54,359 nucleotides of DNA from NCBI GenBank assembly GCA_021792185.1, contig JAJYVD010000014.1:1-54359 (forward strand). Direction: 5' to 3'. Below are positions 1 to 7,070 of the stretch, in pieces (the stretch's first letter is position 1; every line of letters starts with the position of its first letter). Below the pieces are notes generated by a model that was given only the letters and a program-made list of their open reading frames with translations, was not told the origin of the DNA and did no database searches. The stretch is from Nitrospirota bacterium. Its GTDB lineage: Bacteria; Nitrospirota; Thermodesulfovibrionia; Thermodesulfovibrionales; Dissulfurispiraceae. The translations under genes were made by a program, and so were the position numbers.

Positions 1-25
1 TGTTGGTGGGTCGCGCTTCTGACAA

Positions 26-48
26 CCCCTAATTTAATATTTTAGGGG
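26..48. terminator. Terminator-like hairpin at the left edge
   Basis: CCCCTAA and TTAGGGG form a 7-bp stem with a 9-nt A/T loop. It may end the truncated response regulator on the minus strand or an unseen gene to the left. There is no clear U-tract, so the terminator role is inferred. Nothing else is recognisable in the first 100 bases. Confidence 0.3.
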
Positions 49-100
49 GGAGGCAAGCTTATTTGAAACAATGTATTACCGGACAAGGGTTTTAAAGCTT

Positions 101-343
101 TTAGCTTAAAAACTTTTGACAATACGTCAAAAGCTCTCTGGTAAGGGTAATGCCGTCTTTCTCAGGCATGACTATATCGGTAATAACGGCGTCAAATCCA
201 TTCGCAAGAGCCATCTCGAGAGCCTGGGCCCCGTCTACGGCTGTTTCGCATTTATGCCCTTTGGAGGACAGCACAGAGGAGATGAGATCCCTTGTCATGG
301 CCTCGTCATCTACGATGAGTATTTTATATGTGGAAATTGTCAT
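101..343 (-). pseudogene. Truncated CheY-like receiver domain
   Basis: The 80 residues match the first two thirds of a response-regulator receiver domain: the acidic pair D12-D13, the phosphoacceptor D56 in TDIVMP, then the loop and start of helix 3. A complete receiver is about 120 residues. The beta-4 Thr/Ser, beta-5 Lys and any output domain are missing, and the last residues (TYCQKFLS) do not look like the family. No continuation is visible in the 100 bases downstream. It has no clear Shine-Dalgarno. It is divergent from trxA, whose promoter lies in the shared spacer. Most likely a decaying or cut-off gene; a functional mini-receiver is unlikely because the switch residues are absent. Confidence 0.6.
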
Positions 344-402
344 TTATTTAATAATATCCATAAAAGCTTTTTTTTTCAAGTAATTGAACTAATTGAAGTA
401 AA

Positions 403-432
403 TTGACAAAATATTTACGCGGCAATTATAAT
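403..432 (+). promoter_or_regulatory. Sigma-70 promoter of trxA-ffh
   Basis: Perfect-consensus hexamers TTGACA (403-408) and TATAAT (427-432) with an 18-bp spacer lie about 68 bases before the trxA start. This predicts a leader of about 60 nt and strong constitutive transcription of trxA and the genes behind it. Confidence 0.8.
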
Positions 433-499
433 TGGCGAAGATGATGATTATGCAGATTATAAAATCTATGCAATCAATATTATTTATAAGGAGGACTTT

Positions 500-832
500 A
501 TGGCAGAAGGCATTATCGAGCTTACCAGCGCTACATGGGACAGCGAGGTGTTGAAGGCCGGCGGCGTGGTTATGGTGGATTTCTGGGCAGTATGGTGCGG
601 GCCGTGCAGGATGATCGCTCCGACTGTCGAAGAACTGGCAAAAGAGTATGCCGGCAAGATAAAGGTCGGAAAACTGAATACGGATGAAAATTCGGATATT
701 GCAAGCAGATATAAAATAATGGGCATCCCTACAATAATGTTTTTCAAAAACGGCGAAAAGGTGGACCAGATCGTAGGCGCGGTTCCAAAGCCGCAGCTTA
801 AGGCTAAAATAGACGCGCTTGTCGGAAGTTAA
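500..832 (+). CDS. trxA: Thioredoxin
   Basis: A 110-residue protein with the single thioredoxin fold and the redox motif WCGPC (about residues 32-36), the cis-proline loop GIPT and the usual length of TrxA. It reduces protein disulfides in the cytoplasm using thioredoxin reductase. The ATG is set by AAGGAGG just upstream. It starts the housekeeping run and ffh follows after 8 bases, so co-transcription is likely. Confidence 0.95.
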   Translation: MAEGIIELTSATWDSEVLKAGGVVMVDFWAVWCGPCRMIAPTVEELAKEYAGKIKVGKLNTDENSDIASRYKIMGIPTIMFFKNGEKVDQIVGAVPKPQLKAKIDALVGS

Positions 833-840
833 TTGTATTC

Positions 841-2169
841 ATGTTCGAAAACCTCAGTGAAAAACTTGACGGCATATTCAAAAAATTAAAGGGCCGCGGA
901 CTCCTCAGAGAGGAAGACGTAGACGTTGCCCTTAAAGAAATACGTCTTGCCCTGCTTGAGGCCGACGTAAACTTCAAGGTAGTAAAAGACTTCATTCAGC
1001 ACGTAAGAGAGCGGGCTGTGGGCAATGAGGTTCTGGAGAGCCTTTCCCCCGGACAGCAGGTAGTCAAGATAGTCAACGACGAACTTTGCGCGCTGCTGGG
1101 AACCGTAAATACGCGAATACAGCTTGCGCCAAACCCGCCTACGATAATAATGATGGTCGGACTTCAGGGTTCGGGCAAGACCACCACGTCTTCGAAACTG
1201 GCACGTTTTTTCAAGAAAGAAGGCAGGAGGCCCATGCTCGTGGCTGCCGATTTAAAGCGGCCTGCCGCCATCGACCAATTGATAACCCTCGGAAAACAGA
1301 TAGACATACCCGTATTTTATTCCAAAGAGACGCAAGACCCGGTAGTCCTCTGCGAAAACGCCGTAAAACAGGCGAAGATGGAGGGCAGGGATATTGTAAT
1401 TCTGGATACCGCCGGAAGACTTCACATCGACGAAGAATTGATGAGGGAATTGACCGAAATAAAGATGAAGGTCGATCCTAAGGAGGTTTTGCTCGTTGCC
1501 GACGCCATGACCGGTCAGGACGCGGTCAATATGTCGAAGAGTTTTAACGAAAAGATAGGCATAGACGGGATTATCCTTACCAAGATGGACGGAGATGCGA
1601 GGGGCGGCGCCGCGCTTTCCATAAGGCACGTAACCGGCAAGCCTATAAAATTCATAGGCGCGGGCGAAAAGATAGACATGCTCGAGCCGTTTTATCCGGA
1701 CAGGATAGCAGGCAGGATACTCGGCATGGGCGATGTGCTTACATTGATCGAGCAGGCCCAGCAGTCCTTTGACAGGAAAGAGGCGGAGAAACTCCATAAG
1801 AGGATTATGGAGGAGAGTTTTACCTTCGATGATCTGCGGGATCAGTTGAAAAAACTCAGGAGCATGGGGCCCATCGAAAATCTCTTAGGCATGATACCTG
1901 GTATGAATAAGGCCATGAAGGATGTAAAGGTGGATGATAAGGAATTCGTAAAGATAGAGGCCATTATCAATTCGATGACCGGGGAGGAAAGGCGTAACTA
2001 TAACGTAATCAACGGCAGCAGGAGAAAGAGGATCGCTATGGGGAGCGGAACGACCGTAACCGATGTCAACAGGCTGCTGAAGCAATATCTGGAAATGAAG
2101 AAGATGATGAAGATGTTTAAGGGCGGCGGCGGTAAAAAAGGCTTTCGCCTGCCCAAGATACCTTTTTGA
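841..2169 (+). CDS. ffh: Signal recognition particle GTPase Ffh
   Basis: A 442-residue SRP54 homologue. An N-terminal four-helix bundle is followed by the G domain with GLQGSGKTTTSSKL (P-loop), DTAGRLH and TKMDGDARGGAAL, then a methionine-rich M domain ending in a basic Gly/Lys tail that binds 4.5S RNA and signal peptides. It targets nascent membrane proteins to FtsY. Full length, in the conserved order ffh-rpsP-khpA-rimM-trmD-rplS. The ATG is close behind trxA with only a weak ribosome binding site, which suggests translational coupling. Confidence 0.97.
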   Translation: MFENLSEKLDGIFKKLKGRGLLREEDVDVALKEIRLALLEADVNFKVVKDFIQHVRERAVGNEVLESLSPGQQVVKIVNDELCALLGTVNTRIQLAPNPPTIIMMVGLQGSGKTTTSSKLARFFKKEGRRPMLVAADLKRPAAIDQLITLGKQIDIPVFYSKETQDPVVLCENAVKQAKMEGRDIVILDTAGRLHIDEELMRELTEIKMKVDPKEVLLVADAMTGQDAVNMSKSFNEKIGIDGIILTKMDGDARGGAALSIRHVTGKPIKFIGAGEKIDMLEPFYPDRIAGRILGMGDVLTLIEQAQQSFDRKEAEKLHKRIMEESFTFDDLRDQLKKLRSMGPIENLLGMIPGMNKAMKDVKVDDKEFVKIEAIINSMTGEERRNYNVINGSRRKRIAMGSGTTVTDVNRLLKQYLEMKKMMKMFKGGGGKKGFRLPKIPF

Positions 2170-2174
2170 AATGA

Positions 2175-2204
2175 TTGCATTATTTATTGCAAATATATTA
2201 CAAT
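2175..2204 (+). promoter_or_regulatory. Probable promoter of rpsP
   Basis: TTGCAT (2175-2180) and TACAAT (2199-2204) with an 18-bp spacer in the short A/T-rich gap after ffh. It would give the ribosomal protein genes their own transcript. Confidence 0.45.
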
Positions 2205-2241
2205 TTCAACTCGTCAGGAATTTATCGCAGGAGGTGATTGT

Positions 2242-2481
2242 TTGGTAAAGATCAGATTGACAAGAATGGGCGCCCACAAGAAACCCTTTTACAGAATAAT
2301 AGTGTCGGACTCACGCGCGCGAAGAGACGGCCCATTCATAGAGGTTATCGGTACGTATGACCCGAAGAAAGAGCCGTCGGAGATAAAGGTAGACGCTGAA
2401 CGGGCGAAATACTGGATCGGGCAGGGCGCGCAGCCGACGGATACCGTCAAGAAGCTTTTGAATAAAGCTGCGGCGCAGTGA
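2242..2481 (+). CDS. rpsP: 30S ribosomal protein bS16
   Basis: A 79-residue protein opening [18 protein letters not shown], the hallmark of bS16, with normal family length. It assembles early in the 30S body. The start is a TTG: AGGAGGTG lies 8 bases upstream and no in-frame ATG precedes the conserved N-terminus. It is first in the rpsP-khpA-rimM-trmD-rplS group. Confidence 0.96.
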   Translation: MVKIRLTRMGAHKKPFYRIIVSDSRARRDGPFIEVIGTYDPKKEPSEIKVDAERAKYWIGQGAQPTDTVKKLLNKAAAQ

Positions 2482-2521
2482 TACCTGGTCTTAATTTTTT
2501 AAACCCTATGGAGGTGGAAGG

Positions 2522-2752
2522 ATGAGGACATTGATCGAGATGATGGCTAAGTCACTCGTTGATAGGCCCGACGAGGTTAAAGTTGCCGAGGTTGAAGGTG
2601 AGAAAACTACGGTTTTTGAACTCAGGGTGTCTCAGGGGGACCTCGGAAAGGTTATAGGGAAACAGGGTAAGACGGCCCGCGCAATGAGGACCATACTCGG
2701 CGCGGCAGGCACAAAGATCGGCAAGCGCTGCGTGCTCGAGATATTGGAATAA
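2522..2752 (+). CDS. khpA: KhpA-like KH-domain RNA-binding protein
   Basis: A 76-residue single KH domain with the RNA-binding loop [18 protein letters not shown] (GxxG type). This small protein, formerly YlqC, sits between rpsP and rimM in many bacteria and binds RNA, often as a dimer with KhpB. Shine-Dalgarno GGAGGTGGA precedes the ATG. An intrinsic terminator follows, so rimM-trmD may depend on read-through or a separate promoter. Confidence 0.92.
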   Translation: MRTLIEMMAKSLVDRPDEVKVAEVEGEKTTVFELRVSQGDLGKVIGKQGKTARAMRTILGAAGTKIGKRCVLEILE

Positions 2753-2778
2753 AACCGGTTCGATAAATGTATTTTAAA

Positions 2779-2813
2779 GGGGCGTTTGAAATAAACGCCC
2801 CTTCTTGTTATTT
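2779..2813 (+). terminator. Intrinsic terminator after khpA
   Basis: GGGGCGTTT pairs perfectly with AAACGCCCC (9-bp stem, 5-nt loop) and a T-rich tract follows. It ends only about 6 bases before the rimM ATG, so it may act as an attenuator within the operon. Confidence 0.75.
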
Positions 2814-2818
2814 GGTAC

Positions 2819-3331
2819 ATGAAAGACGAAGAACTTGTTACAATCGGAAGGGTATTGAGGGAGCACGGCATTAAAGGCGAACTGGCGGTAGCGCCGCTGA
2901 CCTTCGATCCCGAAATATTCCTTCATCGCGACGAGGTGTTAGTTAAGACCCGCGGCTCAACGGAACGGAAAAAGATAAAATCGGCAAGGCGGCATAGGAA
3001 CTCTTTATTGATCCGTTTTGAAAACTGCGAGACTCCCGAGGATGCCCGGCTATACCGGGGCGCAGAGATATTGGCAGCGAAGTCCGGGATTCCGGAACTT
3101 CCGGAAGGCGTTTATTACCACAATCAAATAATCGGGCTGAAGGTTTATACGAATAACGGCGAATATTTAGGAGACGTAACGGATATAATAGAGACAGGCG
3201 GCAATGATGTGTATGTGGTAAAAGGCGCGGACAGGGAATACCTTATCCCCGCAATAAGGGACGCAGTTAAAGAGATAAATGTGGAGTCAAACAGGATGGT
3301 CGTTGAACTTATGGAAGCCGTAGAGGAATGA
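2819..3331 (+). CDS. rimM: 16S rRNA maturation factor RimM
   Basis: A 170-residue two-domain protein: an N-terminal RimM barrel ([17 protein letters not shown]) and a C-terminal PRC-barrel ([21 protein letters not shown]). It helps 30S maturation through uS19. No Shine-Dalgarno is visible before the ATG, which follows a terminator hairpin directly. The end overlaps trmD by four bases (ATGA), implying translational coupling. Confidence 0.94.
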   Translation: MKDEELVTIGRVLREHGIKGELAVAPLTFDPEIFLHRDEVLVKTRGSTERKKIKSARRHRNSLLIRFENCETPEDARLYRGAEILAAKSGIPELPEGVYYHNQIIGLKVYTNNGEYLGDVTDIIETGGNDVYVVKGADREYLIPAIRDAVKEINVESNRMVVELMEAVEE

Positions 3332-4086
3332 TGGGCGCTGGATTCGACATAATTACCATTTTCCCTGAGATCTTTCACGCTTATCTCGGCGAGAGCATCC
3401 TCAACAGGGCGATCCAAAAAGGATTACTCGACGTTAAGGTCTGCAATCCGAGGGAGTTTGCGACAGACAAACACAGAACCGTGGACGATTATCCTTACGG
3501 CGGCGGGTCCGGCATGGTCATGAAGATAGAGCCGATACACGGCGCGGTGAATGCCGTAAAATCGGACGGTATAGAGAGATTGACGGTGCTTCTTACGCCG
3601 CAGGGCGCGACATACAATCAGGAAAAGACCGAGGCGTTATCCGCGTATCTCTCGGCGGGAAAGCGGCGTCTGCTTCTCATCTGCGGCAGGTATGAAGGGA
3701 TAGACGAAAGGGTGCGCGAATCCCTCGTCGATGAGGAGATTTCTATAGGCGATTACGTTTTGACTGGAGGAGAACTGGCAGCTTTGGTTATAATAGACAG
3801 CATTGCCCGTCTCATACCCGGCGTGCTTGGAGACGAGGAATCGGCAAAGGAAGAGTCTTTCACGTGGGGAATCCTTGATTATCCTCATTATACAAGGCCG
3901 CCTGAGTTTAAGGGCATGAAAGTTCCCGATGTCCTGCTTTCCGGGAATCATGGGGAGATATCGAAGTGGAGAAGACGGGAAGCGATAAGAAGGACATTGC
4001 AAAGAAGGCCGGACCTTCTGAAAAAGGCAAAATTAAGCGAAGAAGATAATGCTATAATAAACGAGCTTTGCTCGAACGAGAAATAG
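3328..4086 (+). CDS. trmD: tRNA (guanine37-N1)-methyltransferase
   Basis: A 252-residue SPOUT methyltransferase with the trefoil-knot signature [12 protein letters not shown] and [11 protein letters not shown]. It methylates G37 of tRNAs reading CNN codons with S-adenosylmethionine and prevents frameshifting. Length is typical. The start overlaps the rimM stop. Confidence 0.96.
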   Translation: MMGAGFDIITIFPEIFHAYLGESILNRAIQKGLLDVKVCNPREFATDKHRTVDDYPYGGGSGMVMKIEPIHGAVNAVKSDGIERLTVLLTPQGATYNQEKTEALSAYLSAGKRRLLLICGRYEGIDERVRESLVDEEISIGDYVLTGGELAALVIIDSIARLIPGVLGDEESAKEESFTWGILDYPHYTRPPEFKGMKVPDVLLSGNHGEISKWRRREAIRRTLQRRPDLLKKAKLSEEDNAIINELCSNEK

Positions 4087-4088
4087 AG

Positions 4089-4172
4089 TTTATAGCGTTG
4101 AGCGCGAAGCGTTATAGCGATAAAAAAATAAACGCTATAACCCTAAAACGCCATAACGCGATAACGCAAATT
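4089..4172 (+). repeat. Repeat-rich leader of rplS with an inverted repeat
   Basis: The 97-base gap before rplS contains many variants of GCGTTATAGCG. TTATAGCG (4112-4119) and CGCTATAA (4133-4140) are a perfect 8-bp inverted repeat around an A-rich loop, and ATAACGC occurs twice further on. It could be an attenuator or ribosomal-protein leader, or one of the short dispersed repeats seen elsewhere in the window (compare 9027-9055). Confidence 0.45.
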
Positions 4173-4183
4173 GGAGGAGAAAG

Positions 4184-4543
4184 ATGAATCTTTTACAGCC
4201 TATAGAAGAGAGCTATAAGAAGGATGTCCCGAAATTTAACATAGGGGACACAGTAAAGGTATACGTCAAGGTAGTGGAGGGAGACAAAGAAAGGCTCCAG
4301 CCCTATGAAGGTGTTGTTATTTCACGCAGGGGAGGCAGTATACGCGAGACCTTTATGGTAAGAAAGATATCCTTCGGCGTCGGCGTTGAGAGGATATTCC
4401 CGGTGCATTCGCCTTCCATAGACAAGATAGAGGTGATAAAGCGCGGCGACGTCAGAAGGGCAAAACTCTATTATCTCAGAGACAAGAAGGGCAAGGAAGC
4501 AAAGGTTAAAGAGAAGGCAAGAGAAACAGCGGCAAAAGCATAA
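4184..4543 (+). CDS. rplS: 50S ribosomal protein bL19
   Basis: A 119-residue protein with the bL19 core ([20 protein letters not shown], then [20 protein letters not shown] and AKLYYLRD). It lies at the 30S-50S interface. Shine-Dalgarno TTGGAGGAGAA precedes the ATG. The Lys/Ala-rich C-terminal tail is normal for this family. Confidence 0.96.
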   Translation: MNLLQPIEESYKKDVPKFNIGDTVKVYVKVVEGDKERLQPYEGVVISRRGGSIRETFMVRKISFGVGVERIFPVHSPSIDKIEVIKRGDVRRAKLYYLRDKKGKEAKVKEKARETAAKA

Positions 4544-4558
4544 AAACGGACATGCCGC

Positions 4559-5170
4559 ATGGACCCTTACGAACATGACGAATCTATAAGACAAAGCGGC
4601 TTCGGTTCAATAGCCGGAGTGGACGAGGCAGGGCGGGGGCCGCTCGCAGGCCCCGTTGTGGCCGCAGCGGTAATACTTCCGGAAGATATCAGGATAGATG
4701 GCGTAAGGGACTCTAAAAAGATACCGCGAAAGGAAAGGGAAGAGCTTTTCTGGGCCATACTGCTGAACGCCCGGTCTATAGGCATCGGAATTATCGACTC
4801 GCTGGAGATAGACAGGCTGAACATTCTCAGGGCTACAAAGCTGGCAATGCACAATGCCGTGACTGACCTGACAACCAAACCGGATATGATCCTTATAGAC
4901 GCCCTTACCATTCCATCCATACCTATAAAACAGATGCCGATCATTAAAGGCGACGCGAAGAGCGCCTCTATTGCCGCTGCATCCATCATCGCAAAGGTGG
5001 TCAGGGACGGGATAATGATGAAGTGCCATTCCATGTATCCATGCTACGAATTCGACAAGCATAAGGGCTATGCAACCAAAGCGCATCTTGATAAAATAGA
5101 AAAGCACGGGCCTTGCCCGGTTCACAGAAAGACGTTTCATAAAGTTAAGGATTTAACATTGCCGTTTTAG
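4559..5170 (+). CDS. rnhB: Ribonuclease HII
   Basis: A 203-residue RNase HII with the catalytic DE of GVDEAGRGPLAGPV, the later Asp in DALTIP and SIIAKVVRD. It removes RNA from RNA-DNA hybrids and single ribonucleotides from DNA, using Mg or Mn. No clear Shine-Dalgarno precedes the ATG. It lies 15 bases after rplS, a common arrangement, and the next gene starts 8 bases after its stop. Confidence 0.94.
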   Translation: MDPYEHDESIRQSGFGSIAGVDEAGRGPLAGPVVAAAVILPEDIRIDGVRDSKKIPRKEREELFWAILLNARSIGIGIIDSLEIDRLNILRATKLAMHNAVTDLTTKPDMILIDALTIPSIPIKQMPIIKGDAKSASIAAASIIAKVVRDGIMMKCHSMYPCYEFDKHKGYATKAHLDKIEKHGPCPVHRKTFHKVKDLTLPF

Positions 5171-5178
5171 AGGTGAGC

Positions 5179-5829
5179 ATGGAAAAAGAACGGATAGACG
5201 AGGCTCTGGAACTTTTGTGGGAATTGAACGAAGAAGGGTATTCGGACATAAAGCGTTTTAAATTGAACTCCGATGACGCTGACGCGGACGGCCTGATTGA
5301 AGTATTGGTTAAGAAAGGGCTTGCCGCAGTCGAGAACGACAATATAAAGCCTACGGGCCGGGGGCATGAACTTGCAAAGGGGCTTATACGGAGGCACAGG
5401 CTCGCGGAGCGGCTGTTTACCGATGTTTTTGACCTTGCAAAAGACGCCGTCGAGGAAGATGCGTGCAAAATGGAGCATATACTCAGCGAGGAACTTACCG
5501 ACAGCGTATGCACGTTTTTGGGACATCCTACAACATGCCCTCACGATAAGCCGATCCCGAGGGGAGAATGCTGTAAAAAATACAGGGTGGACGTTCAGCC
5601 CGTGGTAGTAAGGCTCGCGGATTTCGAAGTAGGCCAGAGCGCTAAGATATTGTTCATAACGCCTTCAGAGGCTTCGGGCATAGGCCGCTTGAGTTCCATA
5701 GGCATTATTCCCGGAACAGTAATAAAGCTTGTGCAGAAGAGGCCGTCCATCGTCCTGCAGGTGGACGAGACGACCATAGCCATCGACCTCGACCTCGCAA
5801 AGGAGATATTTGTAAAGAAGGGCGCGTAA
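5179..5829 (+). CDS. DtxR/MntR-type metalloregulator with FeoA-like domain
   Basis: About 216 residues. The N-terminal winged-helix segment leads to LAKGLIRRHRLAERL and the metal-binding dimerisation segment with EEDACKMEH, then a CPHDKPIPRGECCKKY cysteine loop and a C-terminal SH3/FeoA-like domain. Such proteins repress iron or manganese uptake genes when the metal binds. I chose the ATG at 5179 because GAGGTG is well placed before it; a GTG six bases earlier is possible. No feoB or mntH is nearby, so the target is unknown. It appears co-transcribed with rnhB. Confidence 0.8.
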   Translation: MEKERIDEALELLWELNEEGYSDIKRFKLNSDDADADGLIEVLVKKGLAAVENDNIKPTGRGHELAKGLIRRHRLAERLFTDVFDLAKDAVEEDACKMEHILSEELTDSVCTFLGHPTTCPHDKPIPRGECCKKYRVDVQPVVVRLADFEVGQSAKILFITPSEASGIGRLSSIGIIPGTVIKLVQKRPSIVLQVDETTIAIDLDLAKEIFVKKGA

Positions 5830-5832
5830 TTT

Positions 5833-6015
5833 TTAAGAATCCTTTTTCAATATCTTTATGATGTGCTTTGCGAGATTATCATTGATCTCGTTATGTCTCG
5901 GAACAGGTTGAGCGACTTTCGTTTTTGGATTCTGATACCAATCGTGATTTCCGCCATGCCTGATGAAAATGCAATCCATCTCCTCCAATTTCCGTATAAG
6001 GTCTTTGCGCTTCAT
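5833..6015 (-). CDS. hicA: HicA-type mRNA interferase toxin
   Basis: A 60-residue double-stranded RNA-binding-fold toxin: KRKDLIRKLEEM, then the active-site stretch IRHGGNHDWYQNP with the catalytic His, and QPVPRHNEIN. HicA cleaves mRNA when its antitoxin is lost. Unusually it lies downstream of the antitoxin gene and overlaps it by four bases. It converges on the DtxR-like gene with a 3-base gap. Confidence 0.88.
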   Translation of the reverse strand: MKRKDLIRKLEEMDCIFIRHGGNHDWYQNPKTKVAQPVPRHNEINDNLAKHIIKILKKDS

Positions 6016-6203
6016 GCTACTTCGAGTTCGGCAACTTTACGAATGCATGGGATGGCGCCGCTGGTTAAGTCATTATAAATATCTTTGAGATTCGCTTTTA
6101 ATTCCTCTAACGATTCTCCTTGAGTCATATAGTCCGGATATTCCTCCAGATACCCCAACCACATATTACCGTCCTGCCAGTATACAAACTTTGCGGTTTC
6201 CAT
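6012..6203 (-). CDS. hicB: HicB-type antitoxin
   Basis: A 63-residue protein with the HicB partial RNase H-like fold: FVYWQDGNMWLGYLEEYPDYMTQGESLEELKANL. It lacks a C-terminal DNA-binding extension, so it is a short HicB. It neutralises HicA (overlapping by four bases). GGAGAA before the ATG is a fair ribosome binding site. Order antitoxin-toxin. Confidence 0.85.
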   Translation of the reverse strand: METAKFVYWQDGNMWLGYLEEYPDYMTQGESLEELKANLKDIYNDLTSGAIPCIRKVAELEVA

Positions 6204-6511
6204 AATTATTCTCCTCTTATTGATTTCGTTAATGTTTTATCTATTTCACGGCGCTTGCGATTGCTTTGTTTTTTCGCGTCTACTTTTCGTCCCCAGTAAG
6301 CGCCGCAGCCTTTCTTTGCCACTGAATGCTCTGTCTTCTTCGCCTGATAAGCCATCCCGTTTTTATTTTACTATTAATGAGCTTAAAATTACACCGGCTA
6401 TGGAGGATTGATTGGTGTTTGGGATAAAGGAATTAAATAGAACCGTCCCGTTTATCTCGTTTATCTTTCGACTAATAACCCGCACTAATAACCCGCTAAT
6501 AACGCCTCGAA
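6204..6511. other. Intergenic region with a 13-bp tandem repeat
   Basis: No convincing gene is present. ACTAATAACCCGC occurs twice in tandem (6471-6483, 6484-6496) with a third partial copy to 6506. Just beyond, CACGGG and CCCGTG form an imperfect hairpin across the 3' end of the next minus-strand gene and could be its terminator. Confidence 0.5.
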
Positions 6512-6910
6512 TCACGGGGAGGGCAAAGCCCGATCCCGTGGATGAGATTGTTGTGTGCGATCCATTATGAATTTCTCAGCATGACCAATGGTTATCGGCT
6601 TCAGCAAGCCCACAGAAATAATTATTTCGTATTTTCCTTCACCTATTTTAGAACCAGTGATGTCAATCGAGTAGTTTTGTCCATTGCGTTGTATTGATTC
6701 GCGAAAGCCTTTATTTATTATTTCTATTGCCTTTTTCTCTCCGTCGTTCTCGAAAGACGTCCAATACTCTTTGATGACTGCCAATATGTCTTCACGATAA
6801 GGTGACTTCTTAAATTTTTTTTCGGATATCAATACGGCTACTCCCGCAGGTATAACCATTGCGAGGTAGAGTGCCACAATCACAGCAATGCCAATTAATA
6901 TCCATTTCAT
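6512..6910 (-). CDS. Small membrane-anchored protein of unknown function
   Basis: Not recognised. The 132 residues begin with one strongly hydrophobic helix (about residues 3-28, signal-anchor like), followed by a charged helical segment (YREDILAVIKEYW) and a beta-rich domain. The last ten residues (HPRDRALPSP) are encoded inside a hairpin and look unlike the rest, so the original C-terminus may have been replaced by a repeat. Its upstream region (6928-7013) is nearly identical to the one before the TPR-CHAT locus at 24.8 kb, suggesting shared control. It is divergent from hypF. Confidence 0.55.
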   Translation of the reverse strand: MKWILIGIAVIVALYLAMVIPAGVAVLISEKKFKKSPYREDILAVIKEYWTSFENDGEKKAIEIINKGFRESIQRNGQNYSIDITGSKIGEGKYEIIISVGLLKPITIGHAEKFIMDRTQQSHPRDRALPSP

Positions 6911-6927
6911 TTTATTTCTTCACACAA

Positions 6928-7013
6928 CAATTACTATACGAACTGTCGTATTTTCCGAAAACTGATTAAAATATAGCATACATTAAAGATTTTTAAAAGA
7001 GGAAAAATCTCAT
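6928..7013 (-). promoter_or_regulatory. Duplicated upstream element, copy A, with palindrome
   Basis: Read on the minus strand, about 86 bases are nearly the same as 24784-24869 on the plus strand. Both contain GCTATATTTTAAT, then CGGGAAATAC or CGGAAAATAC and the palindrome ATACGA-N4-TCGTAT (here 6936-6951). Each copy ends 17-25 bases before the start codon of an unrelated gene. Probably a promoter plus operator for one regulator. The homology stops before both coding regions. Confidence 0.65.
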
Positions 7014-7032
7014 GAAATCAATCATCATTCAT

Positions 7033-7061
7033 TTGCCGCGTGAGATGCTTTGTGTTAATAT
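7033..7061 (+). promoter_or_regulatory. Putative leaderless promoter of hypF
   Basis: TTGCCG (7033-7038) and TAATAT (7056-7061) with a 17-bp spacer. The -10 box ends 9 bases before the hypF ATG and no Shine-Dalgarno is visible, so the transcript probably begins at or next to the start codon. Confidence 0.5.
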
Positions 7062-7070
7062 GCATTAATC

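Noticed and set aside
5173-5181. GTG 5173 as the start of the DtxR-like gene
   Set aside because: It lies inside the GAGGTG that serves as ribosome binding site for the ATG at 5179.
6220-6411. Plus-strand 63-codon ORF
   Set aside because: No ribosome site, no domain, A/T-rich intergenic composition.
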